This document shows positions 32,891-42,028 of a DNA stretch of 47,132 nt, piece after piece. Below the pieces are notes generated by a model. It ran no database searches. It was not told the origin of the DNA and saw only the letters and a list, made by a program, of their open reading frames with translations. Position numbers and translations under genes: made by a program. Position 1 is the first letter of the stretch, and each line of letters begins with the position of its first letter. The DNA is from CAYPEK01 sp964409645 (lineage in GTDB: Bacteria > UBP15 > UBA6099), in NCBI GenBank assembly GCA_964409645.1, contig CAYPEK010000022.1:1-47132 (forward strand), written 5' to 3'.

Positions 32891-33637
32891 ATGTCGGGTC
32901 ATAATAAGTGGAGCACGATTAAAAGGAAAAAGGGCGCCGCGGACCAGAAGCGCGGCAAGGAATTCTCGAAGCTGATACGCGTGATCACGCAGGCGGCGCG
33001 CGCAGGCGGGGGCGATGTGAATATGAACCCGGCGCTCCGCACGGCGGTGGACAAGGCGAAGTCGATCAACATGCCCGCGGACACGCTGTCGCGCGCGATC
33101 AAGCGCGGCACGGGCGAGATCGAGGGCGCCGCGTACGAGGAAATCACGTACGAAGGCTACGGCCCCGGCGGCATAGCGCTGCTGATCGAAACGATGACGG
33201 ACAACAGGAACCGCACGACGGCGGAGGTTCGCCACGTGCTTACAAAATACGGCGGCTCGATGGGCGAGGCCGGCTGCGTCCAGTGGATGTTCACCAAGAA
33301 GGGCGTCATGCTCATCCCGAAGGAGGGCGTTGACGAAGAGCAACTGATGGAGGCCGGGATCGAAGCGGGCGCGGACGAAGTTGCCGACTCGGGCGATTAC
33401 TTCCAGATCAACTGCCCGCCGAACGACCTGAACACGGTTAAGAAGGCGATCGAGGACGCCGGTTTCAAGGTCGAGGAAGCGGAAGTTTCCATGGAACCGC
33501 AGACAACGGTGGACGTGAGTGAAAAGGCGGAGTCGGTGTTGAGGCTCATCAGCATGCTCGAAGACCTCGACGACACGCAGAACGTCTATTCGAATTTCGA
33601 TATCCCCGACGAGATAATGGAAAAGCTGAACGTCTGA
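32891..33637 (+). CDS. yebC: YebC/PmpR-family protein
   Basis: 248 residues, full length. The family signature is at the N-terminus: MSGHNKWSTIKRKKGAADQKRGKEF. Then NPALRTAVDKAKSINMPADT, YEEITYEGYGPGGIALLIE, and TDNRNRTTAEVRHVLTKYGG. YebC was long annotated as a transcriptional regulator; more recent work on the family ties it to translation of difficult sequences. The Shine-Dalgarno is GGAGGTGG. It lies just upstream of ruvC, a very common arrangement. Confidence 0.95.
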   Translation: MSGHNKWSTIKRKKGAADQKRGKEFSKLIRVITQAARAGGGDVNMNPALRTAVDKAKSINMPADTLSRAIKRGTGEIEGAAYEEITYEGYGPGGIALLIETMTDNRNRTTAEVRHVLTKYGGSMGEAGCVQWMFTKKGVMLIPKEGVDEEQLMEAGIEAGADEVADSGDYFQINCPPNDLNTVKKAIEDAGFKVEEAEVSMEPQTTVDVSEKAESVLRLISMLEDLDDTQNVYSNFDIPDEIMEKLNV

Positions 33638-33665
33638 ACGCCGCCGCCGGGTTTGGGGGAATGAA

Positions 33666-34184
33666 TTGCGCATTATCGGGGTTGACCCCGGACTGGCCGA
33701 CACCGGATACGGAGTTATCGAAGAATCCGGCGGCGCGCTTCGGGTCATCGAATATTCATGTATCAGCACGCCGAAAGAGATGCCGTTTCCGGACCGGTTG
33801 CGTGCGATATACGACGAGTTCTCGGGCGCGCTCGCGGAATGGAAACCGGAGGCGTGCGCGGTCGAGGCGCTGTACTTTGCAAAGAACGCCAAAAGCGCGT
33901 TTCAGGTGGGCCACGCGAGAGGAGTGCTGATCATGTGCGCTTCGCTGATCGGCGTGCCTGTGTATGAATACACGCCGATTCAGGTGAAGCAGGCGCTGGT
34001 CGGCGTCGGCCGCGCGGAGAAGTCGCAGATTCAGTACATGGTGAAGATGCTGCTGAAACTCGAGGAGCCCCCGCAGCCGGAACACGCGGCGGACGCGCTC
34101 GCGGTTGCTATATGTCATGCCAACTCGTCCCGCATGAGAGCCCTCACCGGCGACGAACGAATGGTTTACAGGCGGCGGCGGTGA
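33666..34184 (+). CDS. ruvC: Holliday junction resolvase RuvC
   Basis: 172 residues, normal length. The TTG at 33666 is used: it gives the conserved MRIIGVDPG and has GGGGGA upstream, while the ATG 5 nt before is out of frame. The nuclease residues are D7, E67 (AVEALYF), H140 and D143 (EHAADALAVA); His at the third position is also found in Thermus RuvC. It cuts Holliday junctions made by recombination, normally with RuvAB. It follows yebC by 28 nt in the same direction. Confidence 0.95.
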   Translation: MRIIGVDPGLADTGYGVIEESGGALRVIEYSCISTPKEMPFPDRLRAIYDEFSGALAEWKPEACAVEALYFAKNAKSAFQVGHARGVLIMCASLIGVPVYEYTPIQVKQALVGVGRAEKSQIQYMVKMLLKLEEPPQPEHAADALAVAICHANSSRMRALTGDERMVYRRRR

Positions 34185-34504
34185 AGCAGTAGCGAGGATA
34201 GAGTAGCGAGTAGCGAGGGAAAGACAAAAAGCAATAACTGATAGCTGTTGAATGGGAAAATCCGAGCCGCGCGCGTAAGCAAGCGGTCACGTGGAAGGAT
34301 GATGCAACTTAGCAGGTAAAAGGTTGGAAAAGCAGGGACTGGCAACGCAGCTTTATCGCGATGCCTGTACCGCTTTGAAGTAGCGCAAAGCGAAAAACAG
34401 TAGATGGTAGAATAGCAGAAAGAAAAGACAAAAAGCAAAAGAACTAAGATGGGGTTGTTTGAAATAAGAAATTTTTGCTGAATACTGAATACTAAGGATT
34501 TCAA
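34185..34504. other. Intergenic region with short recurring motifs
   Basis: No gene is visible in these 320 nt between ruvC and ruvA, which are usually adjacent. AGTAGCGAG occurs at 34188, 34202 and 34209; AAAGACAAAAAGCAA occurs at 34220-34234 and 34424-34438; TGCTGAATACTGAATACT lies at 34477-34494. The same words occur at 42028-42055 and 43391-43470. A possible extended -10 for ruvA lies at 34405-34413. Confidence 0.6.
34405..34413 (+). promoter_or_regulatory. Possible extended -10 promoter of ruvA
   Basis: TGGTAGAAT matches the TGnTATAAT pattern with one mismatch in the hexamer, about 90 nt before the ruvA ATG. No clear -35. Confidence 0.35.
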
Positions 34505-35101
34505 ATGATAGATTTTTTGACCGGCGAAATTGTGAACGTGAAAGAAAACCTCGTGTCGATCGACGTGAATGGGGTTGGCTATCGCGTGAACGTGCCGACG
34601 TCCGTCACGGGCGCCGTGAAAGCCGGAGACAAGAATGTAACGATACACACCACGCTGATCGCGACGGACGGGAACCTGAGTCTGTACGGGTTCATATCGC
34701 CCGAGGAGCGGGACGTTTTCGAGATGCTGATCACAGTGTCCGGGATCGGCCCGAAGGCGGGCATCAAGATGCTTTCGCTGCAGAAGGAACGGCTGCTGGA
34801 GGCGATCGCGGCGGAGGATGTCGCGGTGCTGACGACGATTCAGGGCATCGGGCCGAAGACGGCGAAGCGCGTGGTGCTCGAACTGAAGGACAAGATCGGA
34901 GAGTTGTTCCGTATCGGGCCGGGCGGCGGGGCGGCGGTAGTCGCCGTCGGCGGCGAGGCCGGAGTTGCGGCGGCCGCTCTCCAGTCGCTCGGCTACTCGG
35001 CATCGGAGGTTCGTTCGATGCTGAAAACGATCCCGCGCGACGAGCTCGAAGGAATGTCCGCGCAGGAAATATTGAAGCAGTGCCTCAAGAGGCGCGAGTG
35101 A
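34505..35101 (+). CDS. ruvA: Holliday junction branch-migration protein RuvA
   Basis: 198 residues, full length. Domain I (OB fold) opens with MIDFLTGEIVNVKENLVSIDVNGVGYRVNVP. Domain II carries the two HhH motifs in FEMLITVSGIGPKAGIKMLS and TTIQGIGPKTAKRVVLELKDKI. Domain III, which binds RuvB, starts near 150 (AAALQSLGYSASEVRSML). RuvA holds the junction as a tetramer. No ruvB follows; argG does. Shine-Dalgarno AAGGA at 8-nt spacing. Confidence 0.95.
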   Translation: MIDFLTGEIVNVKENLVSIDVNGVGYRVNVPTSVTGAVKAGDKNVTIHTTLIATDGNLSLYGFISPEERDVFEMLITVSGIGPKAGIKMLSLQKERLLEAIAAEDVAVLTTIQGIGPKTAKRVVLELKDKIGELFRIGPGGGAAVVAVGGEAGVAAAALQSLGYSASEVRSMLKTIPRDELEGMSAQEILKQCLKRRE

Positions 35102-35150
35102 AACCGAAGGAAAAAAATTTCGTAAAGAATAATTGCAAGGAGAGTGCAAC

Positions 35151-36416
35151 ATGAGCAAGGCCGCAAAATCAAAACCGAAGAAAAAAGCTCCGGCCGCGAA
35201 GGCCGCGAAACGCGATCGCGTGGTGCTCGCCTATTCAGGCGGAGTGGACACGTCAATCGCGATCAAATGGCTGCAGGACAATATGAACCTCGACGTGATC
35301 GCGGTGTGCATCGACGTGGGGCAGGGCAAAGAACTCGGCCCGATCCAGAAGAAGGCGCTGAAGATCGGCGCGATCAAGAGCGTCGTCGTGGACGCGAAGG
35401 CGAAGTTCTGCAACGAGTACCTTGTGCCGGCGATCCGCGCGAATGCGCTGTACGAGCGCAAGTACGTGCTTTCGACGTCGCTTAACCGCCCGCTGATTTC
35501 TGAGATACTCGTCGGCGTGGCGAAGAAGGAGAAGGCGGCGTACGTGGCGCATGGTGCGACGGCGAAGGGCAACGATCAGGTGCGGTTCGAGGTGTCGTTC
35601 GCGGCGCTCGACCCGGCGCTGAAGATCATCCCGGTGGCGCGCCGCTGGAACATGACTCGCGACGAGGAGTTCGAGTACGCGAAGAAGTACGACATTCCGC
35701 TGCCCGTCACGAAGAAAAGCCCGTACAGCCTCGACCTGTGCCTGTGGGGCAAGAGCACGGAGTGCGGCGTTCTCGAAAACCCGTGGTGCGAGCCGCCCAA
35801 GGACGCCCACCACTGGGTCACGCACGTGGAGGACACCCCGAACAAACCGGCGTATGTCGAGATCGGCTTCGAGAAGGGCGTGCCGGTTTCGGTGAACGGC
35901 GTGAAGATGGGGATGCTGTCGCTGATCGGCAAGCTGAACGACCTCGGCGCGAAGCACGGCGTCGGCCTGACGGACATGATGGAGTGCCGGCTGGTCGGGA
36001 TCAAGAGTCGCGAGACGTACGAGGCGCCCGCCGCAGAGATCATCATCAAGTCCCACATGGACCTCGAATCGCTCGTGATGAGCCGCGACGCGCTGCATTA
36101 CAAAATGCTGCTCGAACAGCGCTACTCAGAGCTGATTTACGATGGCAAGTGGTTCTCCGAACTGCGCGAGAATCTCGACGCGTTCTTTGTCTCGTCGCAG
36201 AGGCACGTGACGGGCACGATTCGCGTGAAGCTGTTCAAGGGCAGCGCGGTGGTCGTCGGCCGGAAGTCGGACGAATCGCTCTACCGCTGGAACCTCGCGA
36301 CGTACGACACCGGCGACCAGTTCGACCACACAATCGCGGACGGATTCCTCGCGGTGTGGGGACTGCCGGAGAAGGTGGAAGCCCTCTGCGGCCGCAAGAA
36401 AACCAAAGATAGCTGA
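35151..36416 (+). CDS. argG: Argininosuccinate synthase
   Basis: 421 residues from ATG 35151, with AAGGAGA 8 nt upstream. It joins citrulline and aspartate with ATP in arginine synthesis. The N-type ATP PPi-loop is LAYSGGVDTSIAIKWLQ, preceded by a Lys/Ala-rich tail of about 20 residues (SKAAKSKPKKKAPAAKAAK) that most ArgG proteins lack. Other landmarks are AHGATAKGNDQVRFE, PVTKKSPYSLDLCLWGKSTECG, and AKHGVGLTDMMECRLVGIKSRETYE. A strong terminator follows. The basic tail looks low in complexity and may be lineage-specific. Confidence 0.95.
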   Translation: MSKAAKSKPKKKAPAAKAAKRDRVVLAYSGGVDTSIAIKWLQDNMNLDVIAVCIDVGQGKELGPIQKKALKIGAIKSVVVDAKAKFCNEYLVPAIRANALYERKYVLSTSLNRPLISEILVGVAKKEKAAYVAHGATAKGNDQVRFEVSFAALDPALKIIPVARRWNMTRDEEFEYAKKYDIPLPVTKKSPYSLDLCLWGKSTECGVLENPWCEPPKDAHHWVTHVEDTPNKPAYVEIGFEKGVPVSVNGVKMGMLSLIGKLNDLGAKHGVGLTDMMECRLVGIKSRETYEAPAAEIIIKSHMDLESLVMSRDALHYKMLLEQRYSELIYDGKWFSELRENLDAFFVSSQRHVTGTIRVKLFKGSAVVVGRKSDESLYRWNLATYDTGDQFDHTIADGFLAVWGLPEKVEALCGRKKTKDS

Positions 36417-36440
36417 TAAGAGACGTTGAAAAGACACACG

Positions 36441-36473
36441 AAGCGCCTCCGGTCTCCGGGGGCGCTTTTGTTT
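36441..36473 (+). terminator. Rho-independent terminator of argG
   Basis: AAGCGCCTCCGG (36441-36452), loop TCT, CCGGGGGCGCTT (36456-36467), a 12-bp stem with one G-T pair, followed by TTGTTTTG. It lies 25 nt after the argG stop. Confidence 0.9.
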
Positions 36474-36484
36474 TGTGCGACTTT

Positions 36485-36608
36485 GGTGTCAGGCCGTGAA
36501 TTGGGGATTGAGAAGTATCAGAGACAGGAATGTCGGTTCATATATAACAGATTAGCAACTACTCTCGATGCTTTCAGAATCTCAATTCCCAATTCATGGC
36601 CCGACACC
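36485..36608. repeat. MITE-like element with 29-nt inverted repeats
   Basis: Bases 36485-36513 (starting GGTGTCAGGCC) match the reverse complement of 36580-36608 with 3 differences in 29. A 66-nt AT-rich spacer lies between. It has no reading frame of note and lies just after the argG terminator. Confidence 0.7.
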
Positions 36609-36689
36609 CTGTTTCACACGAGAGTTTGACTAAAATTCCGATTCATCAGCAGAGAATTATATTGAATCGGGGTTAGTGTCATATCGTGA

Positions 36690-36698
36690 TGCTATAAT
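36690..36698 (+). promoter_or_regulatory. Extended -10 promoter of polA
   Basis: TGCTATAAT, identical to the iolB element, 48 nt before the polA ATG. No matching -35. Confidence 0.55.
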
Positions 36699-36745
36699 AG
36701 TTGCCATGAAAAACGCGGTGCGCGGCGCCGCAGGAAAGGCCCGTA

Positions 36746-39550
36746 ATGCCCGACAAGAAAAAACTGCTTCTCATAGACACCTTCGGACTGCTTTACCGTT
36801 TCTATTACACGCTTCCCAAAATGCGCACACGGGACGGCATGCCGACGAGCGCAATCTACGGCCTGACGCGCGTGCTCCTTAAGCTCTCCGAATCGATGCA
36901 GCCGGACTACCTCGTCGTTGTTATGGAGTCGCACACGCCGACGTTCAGGCATGAGGAGTACAAGGAATACAAGGCTCACCGGGACCGGATGCCGGACGAC
37001 CTGCGGGGCCAGTTGCCGATCGTCGATGAATTGATCGCCGCCCTCGGCATCGTGCCCGCGCGCGTTGACGGCTTCGAGGCGGACGACGTGATCGGCACAC
37101 TCGCCCGCATCGGCTCGGAACAGCAGTGGGACGTCAGCATCATCACCGGCGACAAGGACCTGCTCCAGCTCGTCGATGAAAACGTGCGTGTGCTGATGTC
37201 GAAGAAGGGCGTGACCGAAATGGACGCTTACGGCCGCGAGCAGGTGATCGAGACGATGGGCGTCGCGCCCGAAAACATTCCCGACAAAAAGGGGCTCGAA
37301 GGCGACTCGTCGGACAACATCCCCGGCGTGCCGGGTGTCGGCCCGAAAACCGCCGCCGGCCTCCTCGAAAAATACGTGACCGTCGAAAAGCTCTATGAAT
37401 CGCTCGACGAGATCGACAAGAAGACGCTGCGCGAAAAGCTGGAAGCGAACCGCGAGCTTGCGTTTCTCAGCAAGCGCCTCGCGACGATTGTCAGGGAAGT
37501 GCCGCTGAACGCCGACATCGAGCAGTACCGGCGACACGACCCCGACCCGGCGGCGCTCGAACCTTTCCTTAAAAAGTACGAATTCACTTCAATGCTGAAG
37601 GATATGAAAAACGGTTCGGCGGACGCCGCCGCGCCAGCCGCGCCCGCGGAAACAGTCGCCGCGCAGCTTGGGTCGTCCTATCGCGCGGTGTATAGCGAAA
37701 CGGAGCTTGCCGCGCTGCTCGACCTCGCGCGCAAACGCGGGCGGCTTTGCATCGACGTCGAGACCGAGGGTCTCAATCCGTTCTCGGACCGCATCGTCGG
37801 ATACTCGCTCGCGGTGGACCCCGGCGAGGCGATATACGTGCCGGTGAGGCACCGCACGGGCGAGCCGGAGCAGAGCGACCTGTTCGGGCCTGTTCCGTCG
37901 GCGGCTGACAGCGGCGACGATAAGCAACTGCCGGCCGCGCGCGTGATGGATTTGCTGCGTCCGGTTCTCGAGGACGACGGCGTCGAAAAGTGGGGCCACA
38001 ACCTCAAATTCGATATGCTCATGCTCCGCAACGAGGGAGGCATTGGAAAAGGCGCACTCGTGGAAAAGGTTGGGTATGACTCGATCCTCGCGGCATATCT
38101 CATCAGCCCGGAGTCGCGGCGCTATGCGCTTAAGCCGCTCGCGTCCGACCTGCTCGGCGCGCGGTTCCGCACCTACGAGGATGTTGTGGGCAAGGGCAAG
38201 GAGCAGAAAATCTTCTCGCAGATAGATGTCGAGGACGCAGTTGATTACGCGTGTGCGGATGTTGACGCAGTGCTGCGCATAGAGCCGCCGCTGACGGCGC
38301 GGCTGAAGGAACTCGACCTCGAACGCGTGTTCCGCGAGATGGAAGCGCCGCTCGTGCCGGTGCTTGCCGAGATGGAGTTTAACGGTGTTGCGATCGACCG
38401 GGACGCGCTCGAAAAACTCTCCGCGCAGCTCGGCGGCCGCGAGGCGGAAATCCGCATCGATGTCGCCAAGATGACCGGCCGCGAGATCAACCTGAATTCG
38501 CCCAAGCAGGTTTCGGAGTTGCTTTACGACAACCTTGGTCTGCGCAAAGTTCGCGGCACGTCCACAGACATCATGGTTCTCGAACAGCTTGCCGAGGACC
38601 ACCCGGTCGTCCCGAAGATCATCGACTACAGGCACATAAGCAAGCTGCGCGGCACATACGTCGATGCGCTGCCCGCGCTGGTCGATCCGCGCACGGGCCG
38701 CATACACACGACTTTCAACCAGACGCTCACCGCCACCGGTCGTCTCTCGTCGAGCGACCCCAACTTGCAGAATATTCCGGTGCGCACGGAAGAGGGCCGC
38801 GAAATCAGGCGTGCGTTCGTGAGCGGCAGGGCGGGCTACACGCTTGTCTCGGCGGATTACTCGCAGATCGAAATACGTCTGCTCGCCGAACTCTCAGGCG
38901 ACCCGATCCTGATCGGTGCATTCAACAGCGGCGAGGACATCCACTCGCGCACGGCGGCGGAAGTATTCGGCGTCCCACTCGAACAGGTCACATCGGATCA
39001 GCGACGCTACGCGAAGACGATCAACTTCGGCCTCATCTACGGGATGCGCGAATTCAAGCTTTCGCAGCAGCTCGGCATCTCCCGGCACGAGGCGGCGGAT
39101 TTCATTCAGAAGTATTTTGCGCGCTACCCTAAGGTGCGCGAGTTCATAGAAACGACGAAAGAAGAAATCGAGCGTACGGGTGGCATCACGACGATGTTCG
39201 GGCGCCGCCGCGAGGTGCCGGAAGTCAAATCGGCGAACAAGATGGAGCGCGAGGCGGGTCTGCGCGCGGCGTTCAACACGCGTCTTCAAGGCACCGCCGC
39301 CGACATCATGAAACTTGCGATGCTGCGCGTTTACCGGAAAATCCGCGCGGGTGAACTCGAAGCGAACCTGTTGCTTCAAGTGCATGACGAACTCGTTTTT
39401 GAGGTACGCGAGGACAAGCTGCGCACGGCAGCGCCGGTTATACGGGCGGAGATGGAAAACGCCGCGGAGGGCTGGGTCGATTTCAAGGTCAAGCTGTCGG
39501 TCGATGTGAAAGCCGGCCCGAATTGGCTCGATATGAGCCCGGTGATATAA
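36746..39550 (+). CDS. polA: DNA polymerase I
   Basis: 934 residues, full length with all three activities. The 5'-3' exonuclease covers about 1-290 (LLLIDTFGLLYRFYY, FEADDVIGTLA, ITGDKDLLQLVD, GDSSDNIPGVPGVGPKTA). The 3'-5' proofreading domain begins near 330 and keeps its acidic residues: CIDVETEG, HNLKFDM and YACADVD. The polymerase has motif A VSADYSQIEIRLLAELSGD, motif B RRYAKTINFGLIYGM and motif C QVHDELVFEV. It processes Okazaki fragments and repairs gaps. Upstream AGGAAAGG serves as ribosome-binding site. Many bacterial PolA proteins have lost proofreading; this one has not. Confidence 0.96.
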   Translation: MPDKKKLLLIDTFGLLYRFYYTLPKMRTRDGMPTSAIYGLTRVLLKLSESMQPDYLVVVMESHTPTFRHEEYKEYKAHRDRMPDDLRGQLPIVDELIAALGIVPARVDGFEADDVIGTLARIGSEQQWDVSIITGDKDLLQLVDENVRVLMSKKGVTEMDAYGREQVIETMGVAPENIPDKKGLEGDSSDNIPGVPGVGPKTAAGLLEKYVTVEKLYESLDEIDKKTLREKLEANRELAFLSKRLATIVREVPLNADIEQYRRHDPDPAALEPFLKKYEFTSMLKDMKNGSADAAAPAAPAETVAAQLGSSYRAVYSETELAALLDLARKRGRLCIDVETEGLNPFSDRIVGYSLAVDPGEAIYVPVRHRTGEPEQSDLFGPVPSAADSGDDKQLPAARVMDLLRPVLEDDGVEKWGHNLKFDMLMLRNEGGIGKGALVEKVGYDSILAAYLISPESRRYALKPLASDLLGARFRTYEDVVGKGKEQKIFSQIDVEDAVDYACADVDAVLRIEPPLTARLKELDLERVFREMEAPLVPVLAEMEFNGVAIDRDALEKLSAQLGGREAEIRIDVAKMTGREINLNSPKQVSELLYDNLGLRKVRGTSTDIMVLEQLAEDHPVVPKIIDYRHISKLRGTYVDALPALVDPRTGRIHTTFNQTLTATGRLSSSDPNLQNIPVRTEEGREIRRAFVSGRAGYTLVSADYSQIEIRLLAELSGDPILIGAFNSGEDIHSRTAAEVFGVPLEQVTSDQRRYAKTINFGLIYGMREFKLSQQLGISRHEAADFIQKYFARYPKVREFIETTKEEIERTGGITTMFGRRREVPEVKSANKMEREAGLRAAFNTRLQGTAADIMKLAMLRVYRKIRAGELEANLLLQVHDELVFEVREDKLRTAAPVIRAEMENAAEGWVDFKVKLSVDVKAGPNWLDMSPVI

Positions 39551-39573
39551 TTTTGCTGATATGATACAATTAC

Positions 39574-39708
39574 AAAGATGAATATCGAATATCGAACAAG
39601 GAATATCGAACATCGAATTTAAATACAGGAATCGCGCGATGGCAAAGGCTGATTATTCTTTCAATTCATCATTGAATATTCCTAGTTCGATATTCGATAT
39701 TCATCTTT
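39574..39708. repeat. MITE-like element with 33-nt inverted repeats
   Basis: Bases 39574-39606 (AAAGATGAATATCGAATATC onward) match the reverse complement of 39676-39708 with a single difference in 33. A 69-nt spacer lies between. The arms carry the word ATCGAATATCGAAC. It fills the polA to downstream gene interval. The transcript would form a long hairpin ending in TTTTT, so it may also act as a terminator. Confidence 0.75.
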
Positions 39709-39730
39709 TTAGTAATAGCCGGAGTTTATT

Positions 39731-40942
39731 ATGAAATCCCGTCTCACGTACGATCAATGCAAATCCTTTCTCGCCGGGCGGCGGCTGCCGTGCGCATTCG
39801 TTGAACTCGGCGCGTTCGACGGCAACCTCGACAGGCTGCTCGCCTCCATGCGCGGGCAGCGCAAGACGATGCGCGTCGCCTCGAAATCCATCCGCAGCGT
39901 GCCGCTTCTCCGGCGGCTGATCGAGCGCGGCGGCGACCGGGTCAAAGGCGTAATGACGTTCACAGTCGAGGAGGCCGATTTCCTCTCGAAACAGGGGTTC
40001 GACGATCTTCTCATCGCATATCCGACCGTGCGGAAAACAGACATGGACCTGATGGTTGAAATGACGAAGCGCGGAATCGATGTGTCGCTGATTGTCGATA
40101 ACGTCGAACACGTCCGCGCAATGGGCGCGGCGGGCGGCGCAGCGGGCGTAACGCTTCAGGCGGTCATCGAGGCCGACATGAGCTATCGGCCTGCGGGCGG
40201 CGTCGCCCATATCGGCGTGAGGCGCTCCGCGATCAGAACCGGCGAGGAAGCGCTCGCGGTGGCGAGGGAGGCGGAGCGTGTAGGTGGAGTGAAAATCGTA
40301 GGCCTGATGGGCTACGAGGCACAGATCGCCGGGCTGACGGACAACAACCCGTTCACCGCCGCGACGAATCCCGCGAAACGATTCATCAAAGCGCTGTCCA
40401 AACCGGACGTTCTGAAAACGAGGGACGGAGTTGTGCGCCATCTGCGCAAGAACGGTTTTGATTTGCGTATCGTCAACGGCGGCGGCACGGGGAGCATCGA
40501 GTTCACCACAGGCGACGCCGAGGTGACCGAAGTTACCGCGGGCTCCGGCTTCTACTGCCCGCATCTTTTCGACTACTACGCCGGACTCGACCTCGAACCG
40601 GCGGCGTTTTTCGCGTTGCAGGTGTCGCGGTATCCCGCACCGGGGATGGTGACGTGCTCCGGCGGCGGCTACATAGCGTCCGGCGAGACCGGCCCCGACA
40701 GGCAGCCGGTGCCGTTTCTCCCCGAGGGTTGCACGCTGTTGAAGCTCGAAGGGGCGGGAGAGGTGCAGACGCCGGTGCGTATCGGCAGGGGCGCGCGGCC
40801 TCGGATCGGCGACCCGGTGATATTCCGGCACGCGAAAGCGGGCGAACTTGCCGAGCGGTTCAACGAGTTGCTTATTATAGAAAACGGCGCGGTCACGGGA
40901 GCAGTCCCGACCTACCGCGGCATGGGTATGTGCTTTCTGTAA
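39731..40942 (+). CDS. D-threonine aldolase / D-serine dehydratase-like PLP enzyme
   Basis: 403 residues. It has a fold-III PLP barrel (alanine racemase-like N-domain): the PLP lysine is K52 in RVASKSIRS, and GVMTFTVEEADFL, GVTLQAVIEADMSYRP and IVNGGGTGS line the barrel. The C-terminal beta domain has SGGGYIASGE and RHAKAGELAERFNEL, where the His belongs to the metal site in this group. Members cleave D-threonine or dehydrate D-serine and related beta-hydroxy D-amino acids; which applies here is not clear. GGAG precedes the start. No amino-acid operon adjoins. Confidence 0.82.
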   Translation: MKSRLTYDQCKSFLAGRRLPCAFVELGAFDGNLDRLLASMRGQRKTMRVASKSIRSVPLLRRLIERGGDRVKGVMTFTVEEADFLSKQGFDDLLIAYPTVRKTDMDLMVEMTKRGIDVSLIVDNVEHVRAMGAAGGAAGVTLQAVIEADMSYRPAGGVAHIGVRRSAIRTGEEALAVAREAERVGGVKIVGLMGYEAQIAGLTDNNPFTAATNPAKRFIKALSKPDVLKTRDGVVRHLRKNGFDLRIVNGGGTGSIEFTTGDAEVTEVTAGSGFYCPHLFDYYAGLDLEPAAFFALQVSRYPAPGMVTCSGGGYIASGETGPDRQPVPFLPEGCTLLKLEGAGEVQTPVRIGRGARPRIGDPVIFRHAKAGELAERFNELLIIENGAVTGAVPTYRGMGMCFL

Positions 40943-41050
40943 ATATCTGCTTGATGTTTGTGCATCAGTCGATCAGTCTTTTCCTTAAACGCATGTTGTT
41001 GTAAAATTCAGCTTTCGAGCGCCCGGGAAGACCGGATGGAGGATATGCGG

Positions 41051-42028
41051 ATGTCGGGGATAAGCATGGTGACAGGCGGCTGCGGCTTCATCGGCCGTGA
41101 GCTTGCCGCGCGGCTGGCTAAGAAGGGCCGCCGCGTCCGCGTGTTCGACCGCCGCTGCGACGGCGAGCCGCTCGACGGTGTCGAGTACGTCTCCGGCGAT
41201 CTGCGCGACCCGGCCGACACCGACCGCGCGTGCGACGGCGTGGAGACGCTCTTTCATCTCGCTGCCGAGCGCTTCGACTCGGACGCCGACCTCATCAAAG
41301 AAGTAAACATCGACGGCACGGCGAACCTGCTCGAAAGCGCGTCGCTCACAGGTGTGAAAGCGGTCGTGTTCGCATCGTCAACCGCGGTGTACGGCACGCC
41401 GCCGCCGGTGCTGCCGTGCCCGGAGGATGCGGAACTCGTCTCTACGGAGCCGTTCTCGCTGTCGAAGATAGTCGGCGAGGATATGTGTCTCGCGATGCGC
41501 GAGCACGGGATGAGGGCGGCGGTGATACGGCCGCCGGTTGTGCTCGGCCCCGGTTTCGGCGAGGCGCAGGTGCTGAAATGGATTGTGGACCGCGCGCTGA
41601 ACAACCAGCCGGTATTCATTCTCGGCGGCGGAAAGACGAAGCGGCACTACGTCGATGTGACGGACTGCGCGGATGTGTTCATAGCGGCGGCGGACTGCGA
41701 AGCTGCGGACGGGATGTGCTTCAATGTTGGCTACGACCGGCCGCACACGGACGAGCAGTTTACGAAGTCGGTGATGCGCGCCGCAAGGTCGTTCTCGATC
41801 ACGATTCCGGTGCCGGAGCCGCTGATCGAGTTCGGGATGCGCGCCGCTCGGGCGCTCGGGCGCGAAGATATTTTCCCCGAAATGCCGGACAACCTGCTTG
41901 AAGATTCGTACTACTGCACGCGAAGCGCGCGCGAAGTGCTCGGCTGGCGGCAGGAGAAAACGCTGCCCGTCACGTTGTACGAATTCATGCGCTGGTACCG
42001 GAGGAAACTGCTCAGGGAAAATCAGTAG
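41051..42028 (+). CDS. NAD-dependent epimerase/dehydratase-like SDR without the catalytic Tyr
   Basis: 325 residues from ATG 41051, which has GGAGG 8 nt upstream; other ATGs 6 and 15 nt before are less well placed. An extended SDR: dinucleotide site VTGGCGFIG (7-15), FHLAAE, the Ser segment FASSTAVYG, and a C-terminal region for the sugar-nucleotide. Where the family has YxxxK this protein has FSLSK (F135, K139) in the correct context PFSLSKIVGED. Loss of the Tyr hydroxyl should impair hydride-transfer chemistry. It may bind substrate only or use another acid. Neighbours do not indicate a sugar pathway. Confidence 0.8.
   Translation: MSGISMVTGGCGFIGRELAARLAKKGRRVRVFDRRCDGEPLDGVEYVSGDLRDPADTDRACDGVETLFHLAAERFDSDADLIKEVNIDGTANLLESASLTGVKAVVFASSTAVYGTPPPVLPCPEDAELVSTEPFSLSKIVGEDMCLAMREHGMRAAVIRPPVVLGPGFGEAQVLKWIVDRALNNQPVFILGGGKTKRHYVDVTDCADVFIAAADCEAADGMCFNVGYDRPHTDEQFTKSVMRAARSFSITIPVPEPLIEFGMRAARALGREDIFPEMPDNLLEDSYYCTRSAREVLGWRQEKTLPVTLYEFMRWYRRKLLRENQ

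Noticed and set aside
36426..36629. 67-codon plus-strand frame after argG
   Set aside because: It overlaps a strong terminator and an inverted-repeat element; no coding signs.
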